From positions 3,512-67,511 of the forward strand of contig JARGNG010000012.1 in assembly GCA_029213265.1 (NCBI GenBank): DNA of 64,000 bases, written 5' to 3'. Position 1 is the first letter of the stretch. Each line of letters begins with the position of its first letter. The notes under the pieces are model-generated. The model was not told the DNA's origin. It ran no database searches and saw only the letters and a program-made list of their open reading frames with translations. The stretch comes from Verrucomicrobiales bacterium (GTDB lineage Bacteria > Verrucomicrobiota > Verrucomicrobiia > Verrucomicrobiales > DEV007). Below are positions 17,290-25,466 of the stretch, one piece after another. Both the position numbers and the translations under genes were made by a program.

Positions 17290-17859
17290 TCAACCAATCA
17301 TGATCTCGGCTTTCCGGATGATCATCGTATCATCATCGCCGTGAAGGTAGAGATACCCGCACTGCACCGTTTCAGCGACGACAGAGCGCTCGCCTTTGAC
17401 CTCGCCGCCGACGATCTGGATCCGGTTTCGAGTATCTGAATCGATCACGGTGCCGGAGGCAAATTCAAAGGCCTCAACGGAGCATTCCCCGAGCAGAGCA
17501 ACGAGTTCCTTTCGGAGAATCTGCAATTGATCTTCGCTTTGGCCATCGCCTTTTTTGACTGCCGCTTTGATCATCGACTCGAGAAAATCGATTTGTTGAA
17601 CCAGCGATTTCCCCACCGAAAGATCGCGGTGGCGGTCGTGGGGGGAGCGCGCCATTTCGATCATGGGCGCAATGGGTGCGGTCGGATCCTCGGCCTCCTC
17701 CTCCCCTTCCACCTCGACGGGTCCGGCTTTCTCTGCCGCCTTCGATGGGGGGGAACGCTTTCCAAGGAAAAAGCCGACGGCGAGAAACGCAAAGCCGACG
17801 ATTCCGATCAGAACGAGGCCGAAACCTTCCCACTCGATCACTGTATATTCTGCAGACAT
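17290..17859 (-). CDS. membrane-anchored GrpE-like protein
   Basis: 189 residues. A single N-terminal membrane helix (FGLVLIGIVGFAFLAVGFFL, about residues 13-32) is followed by a charged linker and a helical segment (VGKSLVQQIDFLESMIKAAV). The last 75 residues resemble the GrpE beta-wing domain: LLGECSVEAFEFASGTVIDS, then VVAETVQCGYLYL and MIIRKAEIMI. In position these match the true GrpE elements QGVEVIPSDG, VLYTMRRGY and ILRAANVVV encoded at 39.6 kb. It may be a nucleotide-exchange-like factor or a scaffold at the membrane. The start overlaps bioD by 22 bp, so translation is probably coupled. Family assignment is by eye. Confidence 0.55.
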   Translation of the reverse strand: MSAEYTVIEWEGFGLVLIGIVGFAFLAVGFFLGKRSPPSKAAEKAGPVEVEGEEEAEDPTAPIAPMIEMARSPHDRHRDLSVGKSLVQQIDFLESMIKAAVKKGDGQSEDQLQILRKELVALLGECSVEAFEFASGTVIDSDTRNRIQIVGGEVKGERSVVAETVQCGYLYLHGDDDTMIIRKAEIMIG

Positions 17860-18473
17860 AGCTCTACCAGTTGCTCCAGATTCTGATCGATCAGCGGAAC
17901 TTCCTCCAGATTCTTCTCCAGCATTTTTGCATTCGACCGGGAAGAAAGATCGCCGTCCGGGTCGAGTTGATTCAAAAAGACGCCGCAGCAGGAAAGTGAA
18001 GTCGCCCGGATTGCCCCTACCGTCAGGAGAGTGTGATTCAACACGCCGAGTCGATTGGCAGCGACCACGAGAACGGGCAGGGCAAAATGCGCGGCGAGGT
18101 CGGCAACGGTTCGGCTTTCATCAATCGGCACGAGCCAGCCGCCGGCACCTTCGACGACGACGAACTCATGTTGTTCGGCCAGGCTCTCAAACTTTTGCTT
18201 CAGCTGCGCAAAGTCGATCACAACCGGTTCGCTCGCAGCAGCCGGCGCGAGGGGTTCGGGAAGGTGAACGGGATTGACGTCTTCGAGGGAAAGGCCGGGC
18301 GTGTCGGAGGCCTCGAGAAGCGCTTGAGAGTCTTCGTGGCCTCCGCATTCAATCGGCTTCATTCCCACGGCATCGATACCCCGAAGTCGCAGCTCGCGAA
18401 CGAGACGAACACTGATCCAGGTCTTTCCGACATCGGTGTCAGTCCCGGTCACGAATACGCCGTTGGATTTCAT
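17838..18473 (-). CDS. bioD: dethiobiotin synthetase
   Basis: 211 residues. The P-loop GTDTDVGKTWISVRLV is the BioD hallmark. GMKPIECGGHED and VVVEGAGGWLVPIDES hold the substrate and Mg-binding residues. The enzyme forms the ureido ring of dethiobiotin from DAPA, CO2 and ATP. No other bio gene is visible here. It overlaps glmM by 4 bp (ATGA) and the downstream GrpE-like gene by 22 bp, so it sits inside a tightly packed operon with unrelated functions. Confidence 0.93.
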   Translation of the reverse strand: MKSNGVFVTGTDTDVGKTWISVRLVRELRLRGIDAVGMKPIECGGHEDSQALLEASDTPGLSLEDVNPVHLPEPLAPAAASEPVVIDFAQLKQKFESLAEQHEFVVVEGAGGWLVPIDESRTVADLAAHFALPVLVVAANRLGVLNHTLLTVGAIRATSLSCCGVFLNQLDPDGDLSSRSNAKMLEKNLEEVPLIDQNLEQLVELCLQNIQ

Positions 18474-19834
18474 TCTCCGATTTCTTCGCGAATGGCCGCG
18501 GCCAGGTCATCGGCCTGTTGCTGGATCTGTGCTTCGTCTTTCCCTTCGATGAGAATGCGAAGGAGCGGCTCGGTACCCGAATAGCGGAGGAGAACTCTTC
18601 CCGCGCTGCCATGTCCCTCTTCGATTTCCTTTTGCAGCGACGACATCTTCAGTTCCTCCATCGGAGGTTTGCTGGAGACACGAACGCTTCGCTGTGCCTG
18701 CGGAAGCTTCGTCATGACTTGACGCAGTTCGCTCAATAGTTTTCCGCTTTCCCTCACGATACGAAGGAGCTGAACCGCGGAAACGATTCCATCGCCGGTG
18801 GTATTGTGATCGAGAAAGATGAAGTGCCCGCTCTGTTCGCCGCCCAAGTTAAAGCCCCCCGCTCTCATTTTTTCCAGCACGTATCGATCCCCGACTCCGG
18901 CGCGTTCGACATTTCCTCCCGCTTTCTGAACTGCTTCGTCGAGCCCGGCATTGCTCATCACGGTAGCGACGAGAGTGTTCTCCCGGAGAGTTCCGCGCTC
19001 GATCATATTTACCGCCGCGATCGCCATGATTTCGTCCCCGTCGAGGACGGAACCGGTTTCGTCGCAAAGCAGAACCCGGTCGGCATCGCCGTCGTGAGAA
19101 ACCCCCACGTCCGCTCCGGTTTCGCGTACGAGATCTTCGATCACCAAGGCATGAGTGCACCCGCAATCTTCGTTGATATTGATCCCGTTAGGATGGTGGT
19201 GAAAGGATTTCACAGTAGCGCCGAGGGACCGGAGAATCGCCTCACTCGTCTGACAGGCCGAACCGTTGGCGGAATCGAGGGCAATCGTCATGCCCGAGAG
19301 AAGCTCGGAATCTTCCGCCCCGGCCCGGACGAAATCGACATATCGTTCAATGGCCCCTTCCAGAGGCGCGGTTCGTCCGATCGGGAATGAGCCACTCTCA
19401 GATGGCGGGGTGAGAAGTCGTTTCTCAATTTCCAGTTCAACGGCGTCGTCGAGTTTGAAGCCGTCGGGTCCGAAAAATTTGATCCCGTTGTCTCCAAACG
19501 GATTGTGGGAGGCCGAAATGACAATTCCGAAAGCGGCTTCGCTTTCCCGGGTCAGCATGGCAATGGCCGGTGTCGGGATCACCCCGGCAAGGCGGACGTC
19601 AACACCCCGCGAATTCAGTCCCGCGGCCATCGCGCTTTCCAACATATCGCCGGACTGCCGCGTGTCTTTTCCGATCACGACGCAGGGCCATTCGCGGGAA
19701 TCGCCACGCATTTCGAGGAGAACTCCCGCCGCGGCCTGCCCCAACCGCACAACCGACTCCGGGGTCAGCGGTCCGACATTCGCTTTCCCGCGAATACCGT
19801 CTGTGCCAAAGAACTGTCTTTTAATTTCGCTCAT
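18470..19834 (-). CDS. glmM: phosphoglucosamine mutase
   Basis: 454 residues. Start RQFFGTDGIRGKAN is standard. The phosphoserine loop is IVISASHNPFGDNGIKFF, the metal loop is GDADRVLLCD, the sugar-binding loop is GGEQSGHFIF, and the phosphate-binding end is RYSGTEPLLRILIEG. It converts glucosamine-6-phosphate to glucosamine-1-phosphate for UDP-GlcNAc, peptidoglycan and lipid A. It follows cdaA and a CdaR-like gene, the order known from Firmicutes, where CdaA activity is tuned by GlmM. Confidence 0.96.
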   Translation of the reverse strand: MSEIKRQFFGTDGIRGKANVGPLTPESVVRLGQAAAGVLLEMRGDSREWPCVVIGKDTRQSGDMLESAMAAGLNSRGVDVRLAGVIPTPAIAMLTRESEAAFGIVISASHNPFGDNGIKFFGPDGFKLDDAVELEIEKRLLTPPSESGSFPIGRTAPLEGAIERYVDFVRAGAEDSELLSGMTIALDSANGSACQTSEAILRSLGATVKSFHHHPNGININEDCGCTHALVIEDLVRETGADVGVSHDGDADRVLLCDETGSVLDGDEIMAIAAVNMIERGTLRENTLVATVMSNAGLDEAVQKAGGNVERAGVGDRYVLEKMRAGGFNLGGEQSGHFIFLDHNTTGDGIVSAVQLLRIVRESGKLLSELRQVMTKLPQAQRSVRVSSKPPMEELKMSSLQKEIEEGHGSAGRVLLRYSGTEPLLRILIEGKDEAQIQQQADDLAAAIREEIGE

Positions 19835-19875
19835 ACAATAAGGAAAGAGAAACTCCCGGGGCCGATGATGACCGC

Positions 19876-20109
19876 TTAGTTGCCGTTCTCATTCCCCGGA
19901 ACGGGCGGGGCGAGAGGACTGAGAAGAGTACCGTCGAGATTCGGTCCCGTCGAAGGACGCGGCGCCGGGGCGGTCGTGGTTCCCGGAACCGGGAAGGAGG
20001 GATTCTCCGCATCGAGATGCGATTTGATCAGGTACCAGATCGCGAAGGATATGAGAAGCGAAGCAAGCTTCCCCCGCCAGTTCTCCAGGAAAAAAGACTT
20101 AACTGTCAT
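19876..20109 (-). CDS. CdaR/YbbR-like membrane-anchor small protein
   Basis: 77 residues from the ATG at 20109, overlapping the end of cdaA by 11 bp. The N-terminus FFLENWRGKLASLLISFAIW resembles the single membrane helix that starts YbbR/CdaR proteins (N-x3-KLLSLLIAFLLW pattern). Instead of YbbR repeats only a Pro/Gly/Thr-rich tail of about 45 residues follows (VPGTTTAPAPRPSTG). Position between cdaA and glmM is where cdaR sits in Firmicutes. I infer a reduced CdaR, or an independent small anchor with the same role. Alternative: an unrelated small membrane protein. Confidence 0.6.
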   Translation of the reverse strand: MTVKSFFLENWRGKLASLLISFAIWYLIKSHLDAENPSFPVPGTTTAPAPRPSTGPNLDGTLLSPLAPPVPGNENGN

Positions 20110-20917
20110 CTTCGTCCTCCTCTCCTGAATCTTCTTCGTCGACGTGCTCCTGGTTGCTGAGAAGTTCGTTGAGTCGCTCGCGCAATTCGTCTTCCTTGAG
20201 GTCGCGCTCCAGTTTACCGCCGACGGAAATGGAGATGGCTCCGGTTTCTTCGGAAACAACCAAGGCAATCGCATCGGATTCCTCTGTGATTCCCATGGAA
20301 GCCCGGTGGCGCAAACCAATGCTTTGGTCTCCCAGCTCACGCTGATTGAGGGGGAACACACAGCCGGCGCCGGAGATTCTTTCATCGGCGACGCGGATGA
20401 TCATGCCGCCATCGTGAAGCGTCGTTCCGCTGTAAAAGATGGTGTAGACCATTTCCGGGGAAAGCTGGCAGTCCATCTCCGTTCCGGTCTCGAGGTATTG
20501 CTTCAAATCGATGCTGCGCTCCAGCGCGATGAGAGCACCGGTTCTCCGGCCCGAGAGCGTTTCGACAATCTCGATGAGGTCATCGGCAAATCGGGCCCGG
20601 GCCCCTTCATTCAGGGTTGAAAAAAGCCGGTGGCTTCCCAACTCCGCAAGAGCCCGTCGAAGTTCCGGCTGGAAAATGATGACCAAGGCGATGGCGAGGA
20701 AGACGGAGACGTATTTGAGCAACCAGCCAATCACGAAGAGATCGAGCCACCCGGAGAGGAGCGTCATCCCGATATAGATTCCGACGAGAGCCGTGAAGAT
20801 ACGGGCTCCACGGGTTGCCCGAAAGTATCGGTAGGTATTGTAAATGATCACCCAGAGGATCACGATCTCGAGAGCGTGCTTCCAGTGCTGGCTGATAAAA
20901 AGGCCGACGGCTTCCAT
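20099..20917 (-). CDS. cdaA: diadenylate cyclase (CdaA type)
   Basis: 272 residues. Three N-terminal membrane helices (ALEIVILWVIIYNTYRYF, ARIFTALVGIYIGMTLL, WLLKYVSVFLAIALVIIF) precede the DAC domain. Its catalytic motif is LHDGGMIIRV at residues 168-177, where the family usually has DGA. The second motif is GLRHRASMGITEESDA (residues 201-216), holding the RHR triad. It condenses two ATP to c-di-AMP at the membrane, controlling osmotic and wall homeostasis. The tail is strongly acidic (EEDSGEEDEDDS). It heads the cdaA / CdaR-like / glmM / bioD / GrpE-like block. Confidence 0.93.
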   Translation of the reverse strand: MEAVGLFISQHWKHALEIVILWVIIYNTYRYFRATRGARIFTALVGIYIGMTLLSGWLDLFVIGWLLKYVSVFLAIALVIIFQPELRRALAELGSHRLFSTLNEGARARFADDLIEIVETLSGRRTGALIALERSIDLKQYLETGTEMDCQLSPEMVYTIFYSGTTLHDGGMIIRVADERISGAGCVFPLNQRELGDQSIGLRHRASMGITEESDAIALVVSEETGAISISVGGKLERDLKEDELRERLNELLSNQEHVDEEDSGEEDEDDS

Positions 20918-21007
20918 TCAAATTTGAAACGCGAAGGCAGATTTCATTCGCGCAGCACTAATCTACATCGGGAAACCGTGGATTGCACCTCGCAGGAAGT
21001 AGAAAAA

Positions 21008-21496
21008 TCAATCCCGCTCCGGCAGGGCAATCATGGCCGAGGCGAGAGCGGCGATTCCTTCCCCCCTCCCGACGAATCCCATGGTCTCATTGGTCGTCGC
21101 TTTGATTCCGATATCGCAGGCTTCCAGCCCCAACGCTTCTCCGATTGCCTTTTTCATCGCAGCGGAGTGCGGCATGACTTTCGGCTCTTCGGCAATCAAC
21201 GAGGCGTCGATGTTTTCAATGCGACCACCCTTTTCGGCCACCAGTTCGGCTGCCTTTTCGAGAATTTTCAGGCTGCTGATGCCCTCGATCGATTCGTCGG
21301 TCGGCGGGAACCAGTATCCGATATCCGGTTCACCGATCGCGCCGAGAATGGCATCGGCAATCGCATGCGAAAGAACATCCGCGTCGGAATGCCCCGCGAG
21401 ACCCCGATCATGGGGAATGGTTACTCCGCCGAGAACGAGAGCCCGCCCCTCGGCAAATTGGTGCACGTCATATCCGATTCCGCTTCGATATCTCAT
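21008..21496 (-). CDS. ispF: 2-C-methyl-D-erythritol 2,4-cyclodiphosphate synthase
   Basis: 162 residues, the normal size. GIGYDVHQF at the start and LAGHSDADVLSHAIADA contain the zinc-binding Asp/His residues. DIGYWFPPTDE and IKATTNETMGFVGRGEGIAA complete the active site of the trimer. It acts in the non-mevalonate isoprenoid pathway. It lies 17 bp after suhB on the same strand. The gap to cdaA is 90 bp. Confidence 0.96.
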   Translation of the reverse strand: MRYRSGIGYDVHQFAEGRALVLGGVTIPHDRGLAGHSDADVLSHAIADAILGAIGEPDIGYWFPPTDESIEGISSLKILEKAAELVAEKGGRIENIDASLIAEEPKVMPHSAAMKKAIGEALGLEACDIGIKATTNETMGFVGRGEGIAALASAMIALPERD

Positions 21497-21513
21497 GTCT
21501 GTATAGAAAAATG

Positions 21514-22266
21514 TTAGAGAACGCCGTCGAAACTCAGTTTGCCGTTGCTAGAGACAATGGCTGACTTGTCCGGATTGATCTCAGAAGGTGTTAATTCGAC
21601 TTTTCCACCGCCCCGCTCAAGGAGAAGTTGCCCGGCCGCGATATCCCAGATGCTGATCATTTCTTCGATGTAGGCGTCGAGCCGCCCGCAGGCGATGTAG
21701 GCGAGAGCGAGGGCGGCGCTTCCCATCATGCGGGTTTTGCGGACACGGTGAGCGAAGCGCTTGTATTTTTCCATCCCGGCATCAATCGACTCAGCGTTCT
21801 TGGAAAAGCCAATCATCACAACCGCTTCGGAAAGTTCGGAGCGAGTGCTCGGCTTGATCGGGATGCCGTTCCGGGTAGCGGGACCTTCGAAGTCGACCGC
21901 AAACATTTCATCCATCATCGGGTCGTAGATCGCCCCGATTTTCAACTCCCCCGCCTGTCGCATCGCGATGGAAATGCAGAAATGGGGAATGCCGAAGAAG
22001 TAATTCACGGTTCCGTCGATCGGATCCACGATCCACTCGGTGTCGCTTTCCTGATTTCCGGCGACACCTTCTTCGCCGTAGATCGCGTGGTCGGGAAAGG
22101 TGGCGAGAATGCGGTTTTCAATCAGTTCCTGGCTCTTGACGTCGAGGGCCAGCTTGATGTCATGGGTGAGCATTTCATCCACCTCCAGATCCCCCCCGTA
22201 GTTTTCATGGAGGAGAGCACCGGCCTCACGGGCTGCGGCGGTGGCAAGTTCGAGCTCAGGGGACAT
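21514..22266 (-). CDS. suhB: inositol monophosphatase family protein
   Basis: 250 residues. Metal-binding motifs of the Li-sensitive phosphatase family are all present: YGEEGVAG (Glu), WIVDPIDGTVNYF (DPxDGT) and ISIWDIAAGQLLLERGGG (WDxAAG). It hydrolyses sugar or inositol monophosphates. In E. coli SuhB also binds the rRNA antitermination complex. Which role applies here is unknown, so the symbol reflects family only. It lies in the minus-strand block with the GNAT gene before it and ispF after it. Confidence 0.88.
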   Translation of the reverse strand: MSPELELATAAAREAGALLHENYGGDLEVDEMLTHDIKLALDVKSQELIENRILATFPDHAIYGEEGVAGNQESDTEWIVDPIDGTVNYFFGIPHFCISIAMRQAGELKIGAIYDPMMDEMFAVDFEGPATRNGIPIKPSTRSELSEAVVMIGFSKNAESIDAGMEKYKRFAHRVRKTRMMGSAALALAYIACGRLDAYIEEMISIWDIAAGQLLLERGGGKVELTPSEINPDKSAIVSSNGKLSFDGVL

Positions 22267-22296
22267 GCAGCAAGTGTGGCGCAGGAAACGGCATCC

Positions 22297-22749
22297 TCAA
22301 GCAGAAGAGAGGGCAAGAACCATCTTCCGATGCGGAATTCCCACTTCTTCAAACTCCGAACCGAGAAAGGAAAAGCCAAGACGCTCGTAAAATCCCACCA
22401 CATGGCTGCGGGAATGAAGGACGATTTCGGCGATGCTCTCTTCACCGGCGTCCCCGATCGCACGTTCCATAAGCCGGCGACCCAGCCCCTGCCCCTGGAG
22501 GGAAGGCTCGATCGCGACCTGCCGGATTTTCCAGGTCTCCGGACTGAGGGGAACGACGATCAGCCCCCCGATGACACCATTTTCCTCCACCGCAATCAGA
22601 TGGCGATGGTTACTTTCCATCTCCAGCTCCGCTTCCGACGTCTTCAGGCCGAGGGGCTCCCGGAGTATTCGTTGACGCAAAGCGACCCACCCGGGGTAGA
22701 GCGGGTCGCGTTTCTCAATCCAGGTGAGAATGTGCTTCCGGAATTTCAC
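22297..22749 (-). CDS. GNAT-family N-acetyltransferase
   Basis: 150 residues from a GTG at 22749 (KFRKHILTWIEKRDPLYPGW). The frame extends to an ATG at 22791, but those 14 codons are made entirely of the intergenic hairpin repeat, so the GTG is preferred. The acetyl-CoA loop is VAIEPSLQGQGLGRRLMERA (Q-x-x-G-x-G), followed by HSRSHVVGFYERLGF. The N-terminal ILREPLGLKTSEAELE resembles ElaA-type members. Substrate unknown. It is followed by suhB after 30 bp. Confidence 0.82.
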   Translation of the reverse strand: MKFRKHILTWIEKRDPLYPGWVALRQRILREPLGLKTSEAELEMESNHRHLIAVEENGVIGGLIVVPLSPETWKIRQVAIEPSLQGQGLGRRLMERAIGDAGEESIAEIVLHSRSHVVGFYERLGFSFLGSEFEEVGIPHRKMVLALSSA

Positions 22750-22760
22750 TGAAGCGGGCC

Positions 22761-22807
22761 GCGCTCTTGCGAGCGCAGCGACTGTGGCCACCGTCGCGAG
22801 ACGGTGG
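22761..22807. repeat. paired hairpin repeat with GNRA loop, copy 2
   Basis: Two hairpins: GCGCTC-TTGC-GAGCGC (22761-22776) and CCACCGTC-GCGA-GACGGTGG (22788-22807), the latter a perfect 8-bp stem with a GNRA loop. Both modules also occur at 15144-15196, in the opposite order. It lies just after the aspC stop on the minus strand, so it might help end that transcript, though no T-run is present. Confidence 0.65.
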
Positions 22808-22815
22808 TTTCAGGA

Positions 22816-23982
22816 TCAGTGGGCGTGACAGAATTCCTCGAACCGGTCGAGGCCCTTCTTGATGATATCGAGGCTGGTCGCGTAGCTGAGACGCAGCGAC
22901 TGGTCGTATCCGAAGGCAACACCGGGAACGGCAGCAACGAGAAAGCGGGAAAGGAGTTTTTCCGTCAGATTCATCGAGTTCAGGCCGATCTTGGTCGTGT
23001 CGACGAGAAAGTAGAAGGCGCCTTCCGGCTCGACGACGTCGATGTTGTTGATCTTCTGGAGGCGACTCAGCATATACTGACGGCGCATGTCGTATTCTTC
23101 GACCATCTCCTCGATCTTGCTCTGGTCCCCCTGAAGGGCGGCAATCGCACCGTACTGAGCGAAGGTGGTGGGATTCGAAGTCGTGTGGCTCTGGATGATG
23201 CTGATCGCTTTGGCGATCTCAGGAGGAGCCGCGGTGTAACCGAGACGCCATCCGGTCATGGAGTAGACCTTACTGAATCCGTTGATCGTAATCGTGAGCG
23301 CTTTGGCCTCATCACTGACAGAAGCGATGCTGACGTGCTTCTTGCCGTTGTAGACCAGCTTTTCGTAGATTTCGTCGGAGAGAATGATGATGTCCTCGGA
23401 AGCAGCCACTTCAGCAAGAGCCTTGAGTTCTTCTTCTGTATAGACCGAACCGGTCGGGTTGTTCGGGCTGTTGAGGATGAGCATCCGCGTGCGTCCGCTG
23501 ATGGCATCTTCAAATTCGTCCGCCGTCAGCTTCCAACCATTTTCCCGCTTCGTCTCGACGAAGTAGGGATCTGCTCCGACGAGGCGAACCATATCGGGGT
23601 AGCTGGTCCAGTAGGGAGCCGGGATGATCACTTCGTCTTCGGGATCACAGCAGGCAAGGATGGCATTGTAGCAGGAGTGCTTTGCTCCGCAGTTGATGGA
23701 AATCTGGCTGGTCTCGTATTCGATCCCGTTGTCGACGAGCAACTTGGCGGCGATGGCCTCTTTCAGTTCCGGAATACCGGTCGCGGCAGTGTATTTGGTT
23801 TTCCCCTCCTGAAGAGCTTCGATACAGGCATCCTTGATGTGCTGTGGAGTATCAAAGTCCGGCTCGCCGGCTCCGAAGCTGGCTACGTCCTGGCCTTCGT
23901 CGCGCAATTTCTTTGCGGCGGCGGTGATGGCAAGAGTCTGGGAGGGGGCGATTTCTGAGAATTTTTCGGCGATGAAGCTCAT
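22816..23982 (-). CDS. aspC: class I/II aminotransferase, aspartate aminotransferase type
   Basis: 388 residues. Typical subgroup-Ib features: FGAGEPDFDTPQHIK, AKHSCYNAILA, NSPNNPTGSVY, the PLP-Lys in NGFSKVYSMTGWRLGY, and a C-terminal Arg in SLRLSYATS that binds the substrate carboxylate. It is cytoplasmic and transfers the amino group between aspartate and 2-oxoglutarate. Prephenate or other activities are possible in this subgroup. It is the first gene of the minus-strand block. The 327-bp gap upstream is where its promoter should lie. Confidence 0.9.
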   Translation of the reverse strand: MSFIAEKFSEIAPSQTLAITAAAKKLRDEGQDVASFGAGEPDFDTPQHIKDACIEALQEGKTKYTAATGIPELKEAIAAKLLVDNGIEYETSQISINCGAKHSCYNAILACCDPEDEVIIPAPYWTSYPDMVRLVGADPYFVETKRENGWKLTADEFEDAISGRTRMLILNSPNNPTGSVYTEEELKALAEVAASEDIIILSDEIYEKLVYNGKKHVSIASVSDEAKALTITINGFSKVYSMTGWRLGYTAAPPEIAKAISIIQSHTTSNPTTFAQYGAIAALQGDQSKIEEMVEEYDMRRQYMLSRLQKINNIDVVEPEGAFYFLVDTTKIGLNSMNLTEKLLSRFLVAAVPGVAFGYDQSLRLSYATSLDIIKKGLDRFEEFCHAH

Positions 23983-24309
23983 GTCTGGTGTCTACTTGGG
24001 GCTGAGTTCGAAAATGCGAATGCCTCCTGCTTCCCAACGACTCCTGACCGGTTTTGTAGACCCGGATTCGGAGTGCGTCGTTCGGACATTCAGCCTTCAC
24101 GATACACGTATCCCGCATCGACGGGGATTTGGTGATGGCTTGGCGTAGGCACGACCGCAACTCCGTGAACAATGCGGATTGATCCAGTACCAGATCTCAC
24201 GTCGGTTTCAAGCGAAATGCTCTCTGGAATGAAATTTCCTTCCCCAAATCGGGCCAAACTCGGTTTCGCCGTTGCAGACAGTGGTGTGACCCGCTATCAC
24301 TGAAGCGGA
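23983..24309. other. 327-bp divergent intergenic region, no gene seen
   Basis: The region lies between the divergent starts of aspC and holA. Short frames on both strands show no recognisable family. I see no tRNA, no clear hairpin with T-run and no strong promoter hexamers. It presumably contains promoters for both directions. Confidence 0.5.
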
Positions 24310-25416
24310 ATGGCGGGAAAATCGAACATTCATGCCTTTTTCGGAAGCGACGAGGCGCAGGTCAAGGAGGCCGCCTTGCGACTTTCTGAGAAAATAGCAC
24401 CCAAGGACGACGAATTCGGTCTCGAAATCGTGAGTGGAGGCGCAGATAACGCCGATCACGCGACCCGGATCGTTGCGAGCACGATCGAGGCCATCCAGAC
24501 GATGCCCTTTTTCGGGGGAGACAAGGTCGTCTGGCTGCAGGGAGCCAATTTTTTCAGCGATAACCAGACCGGAAAGGCCGAATCGACCCTGCGGGCCGTG
24601 GAATCGCTCACCGATCTGCTGGAGCAGGGCCTTCCGCCCGACGTGCAATTGATCATCAGCGCGAGCGAGGTCGACAAGCGCCGTGCCTTTTACAAACGGA
24701 TCAGCAAGGTCGGCAACGTCGAGACTTTTGACAAAGTCGACATCTCCAAAGCCGGATGGGAAACCGAGGTCATGGCCTGGGTGGGAAAAAAGGCGGACGA
24801 AATCGGATTGGGTTTCGAAGGGGCGGCCCTCGAGCGCTTTGTCCTCATGGTCGGTGCCGATTCGAGAGTTCTGGAGAGTGAACTCGAAAAACTATATCTC
24901 TACACAGGCGGAAAACTGGCGACGGAAGAAGATGTCAGTCAGATTGTCGCATCGAGCCACCTCGGCGTGATTTTTGAAATCGGCGATGCCATCGCGCGGA
25001 AAAATCTTCCGAAAACGATCGATCTGATCGAGCGCCAGCTGAACCAGGGGGAAAATGCCGTGGGAATCCTCCTCGCCGCGATTGTTCCCCGCGTTCGGAG
25101 CCTACTCCACGCCCGGGATCTGATGGAGCGCCACGGATTGCGCGCGAGTGGTCGGTATCCGGCCTTTGCCAAAGCGATTGACTCCCTGCCAAATTCTGAA
25201 ACAGCGCATTTGCCGAGAAAGAAAGACGGCGGTGTTTCGGCCTACCCCCTCTTTCTCGCCGCGCAGGTATCGAACCGGTTCACGACCTCCGAGCTGCGAG
25301 TCGCTCTCGAAGCCTGCCTCGAGGCGAACGAGCGCCTCGTGACTTCCAGTCTCGAGCCTCACATGGTCCTGAATCAACTGGTGACCAAAATGCTGGCTCA
25401 GGACGGAGTTCGCTGA
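24310..25416 (+). CDS. holA: DNA polymerase III delta subunit
   Basis: 368 residues. The start KSNIHAFFGSDEAQVKEAAL matches HolA N-termini. VVWLQGANFF, LIISASEVDKRRAFYK and ELEKLYLYTG, followed by a C-terminal helical collar domain, are in family order. Delta opens the sliding clamp in the clamp-loader complex. Sequence similarity in this family is low, so the call relies on layout and several short blocks. It is followed 50 bp later by the TSUP-like gene on the same strand. Confidence 0.82.
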   Translation: MAGKSNIHAFFGSDEAQVKEAALRLSEKIAPKDDEFGLEIVSGGADNADHATRIVASTIEAIQTMPFFGGDKVVWLQGANFFSDNQTGKAESTLRAVESLTDLLEQGLPPDVQLIISASEVDKRRAFYKRISKVGNVETFDKVDISKAGWETEVMAWVGKKADEIGLGFEGAALERFVLMVGADSRVLESELEKLYLYTGGKLATEEDVSQIVASSHLGVIFEIGDAIARKNLPKTIDLIERQLNQGENAVGILLAAIVPRVRSLLHARDLMERHGLRASGRYPAFAKAIDSLPNSETAHLPRKKDGGVSAYPLFLAAQVSNRFTTSELRVALEACLEANERLVTSSLEPHMVLNQLVTKMLAQDGVR

Positions 25417-25466
25417 CGGGCAATCCCGTTTCCTCTTACTATCACTCTTACTTCCCGGCGCCCCTC

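Noticed and set aside
19876-20385. 169-codon minus-strand frame containing the CdaR-like gene
   Set aside because: Its first 92 codons run out of frame through cdaA, which is certain. Only the part from the ATG at 20109 is taken as a gene.
23983-24309. possible small RNA or tRNA in the aspC-holA gap
   Set aside because: No cloverleaf, T-loop consensus or strong hairpin could be found by eye, and short frames there show no family.
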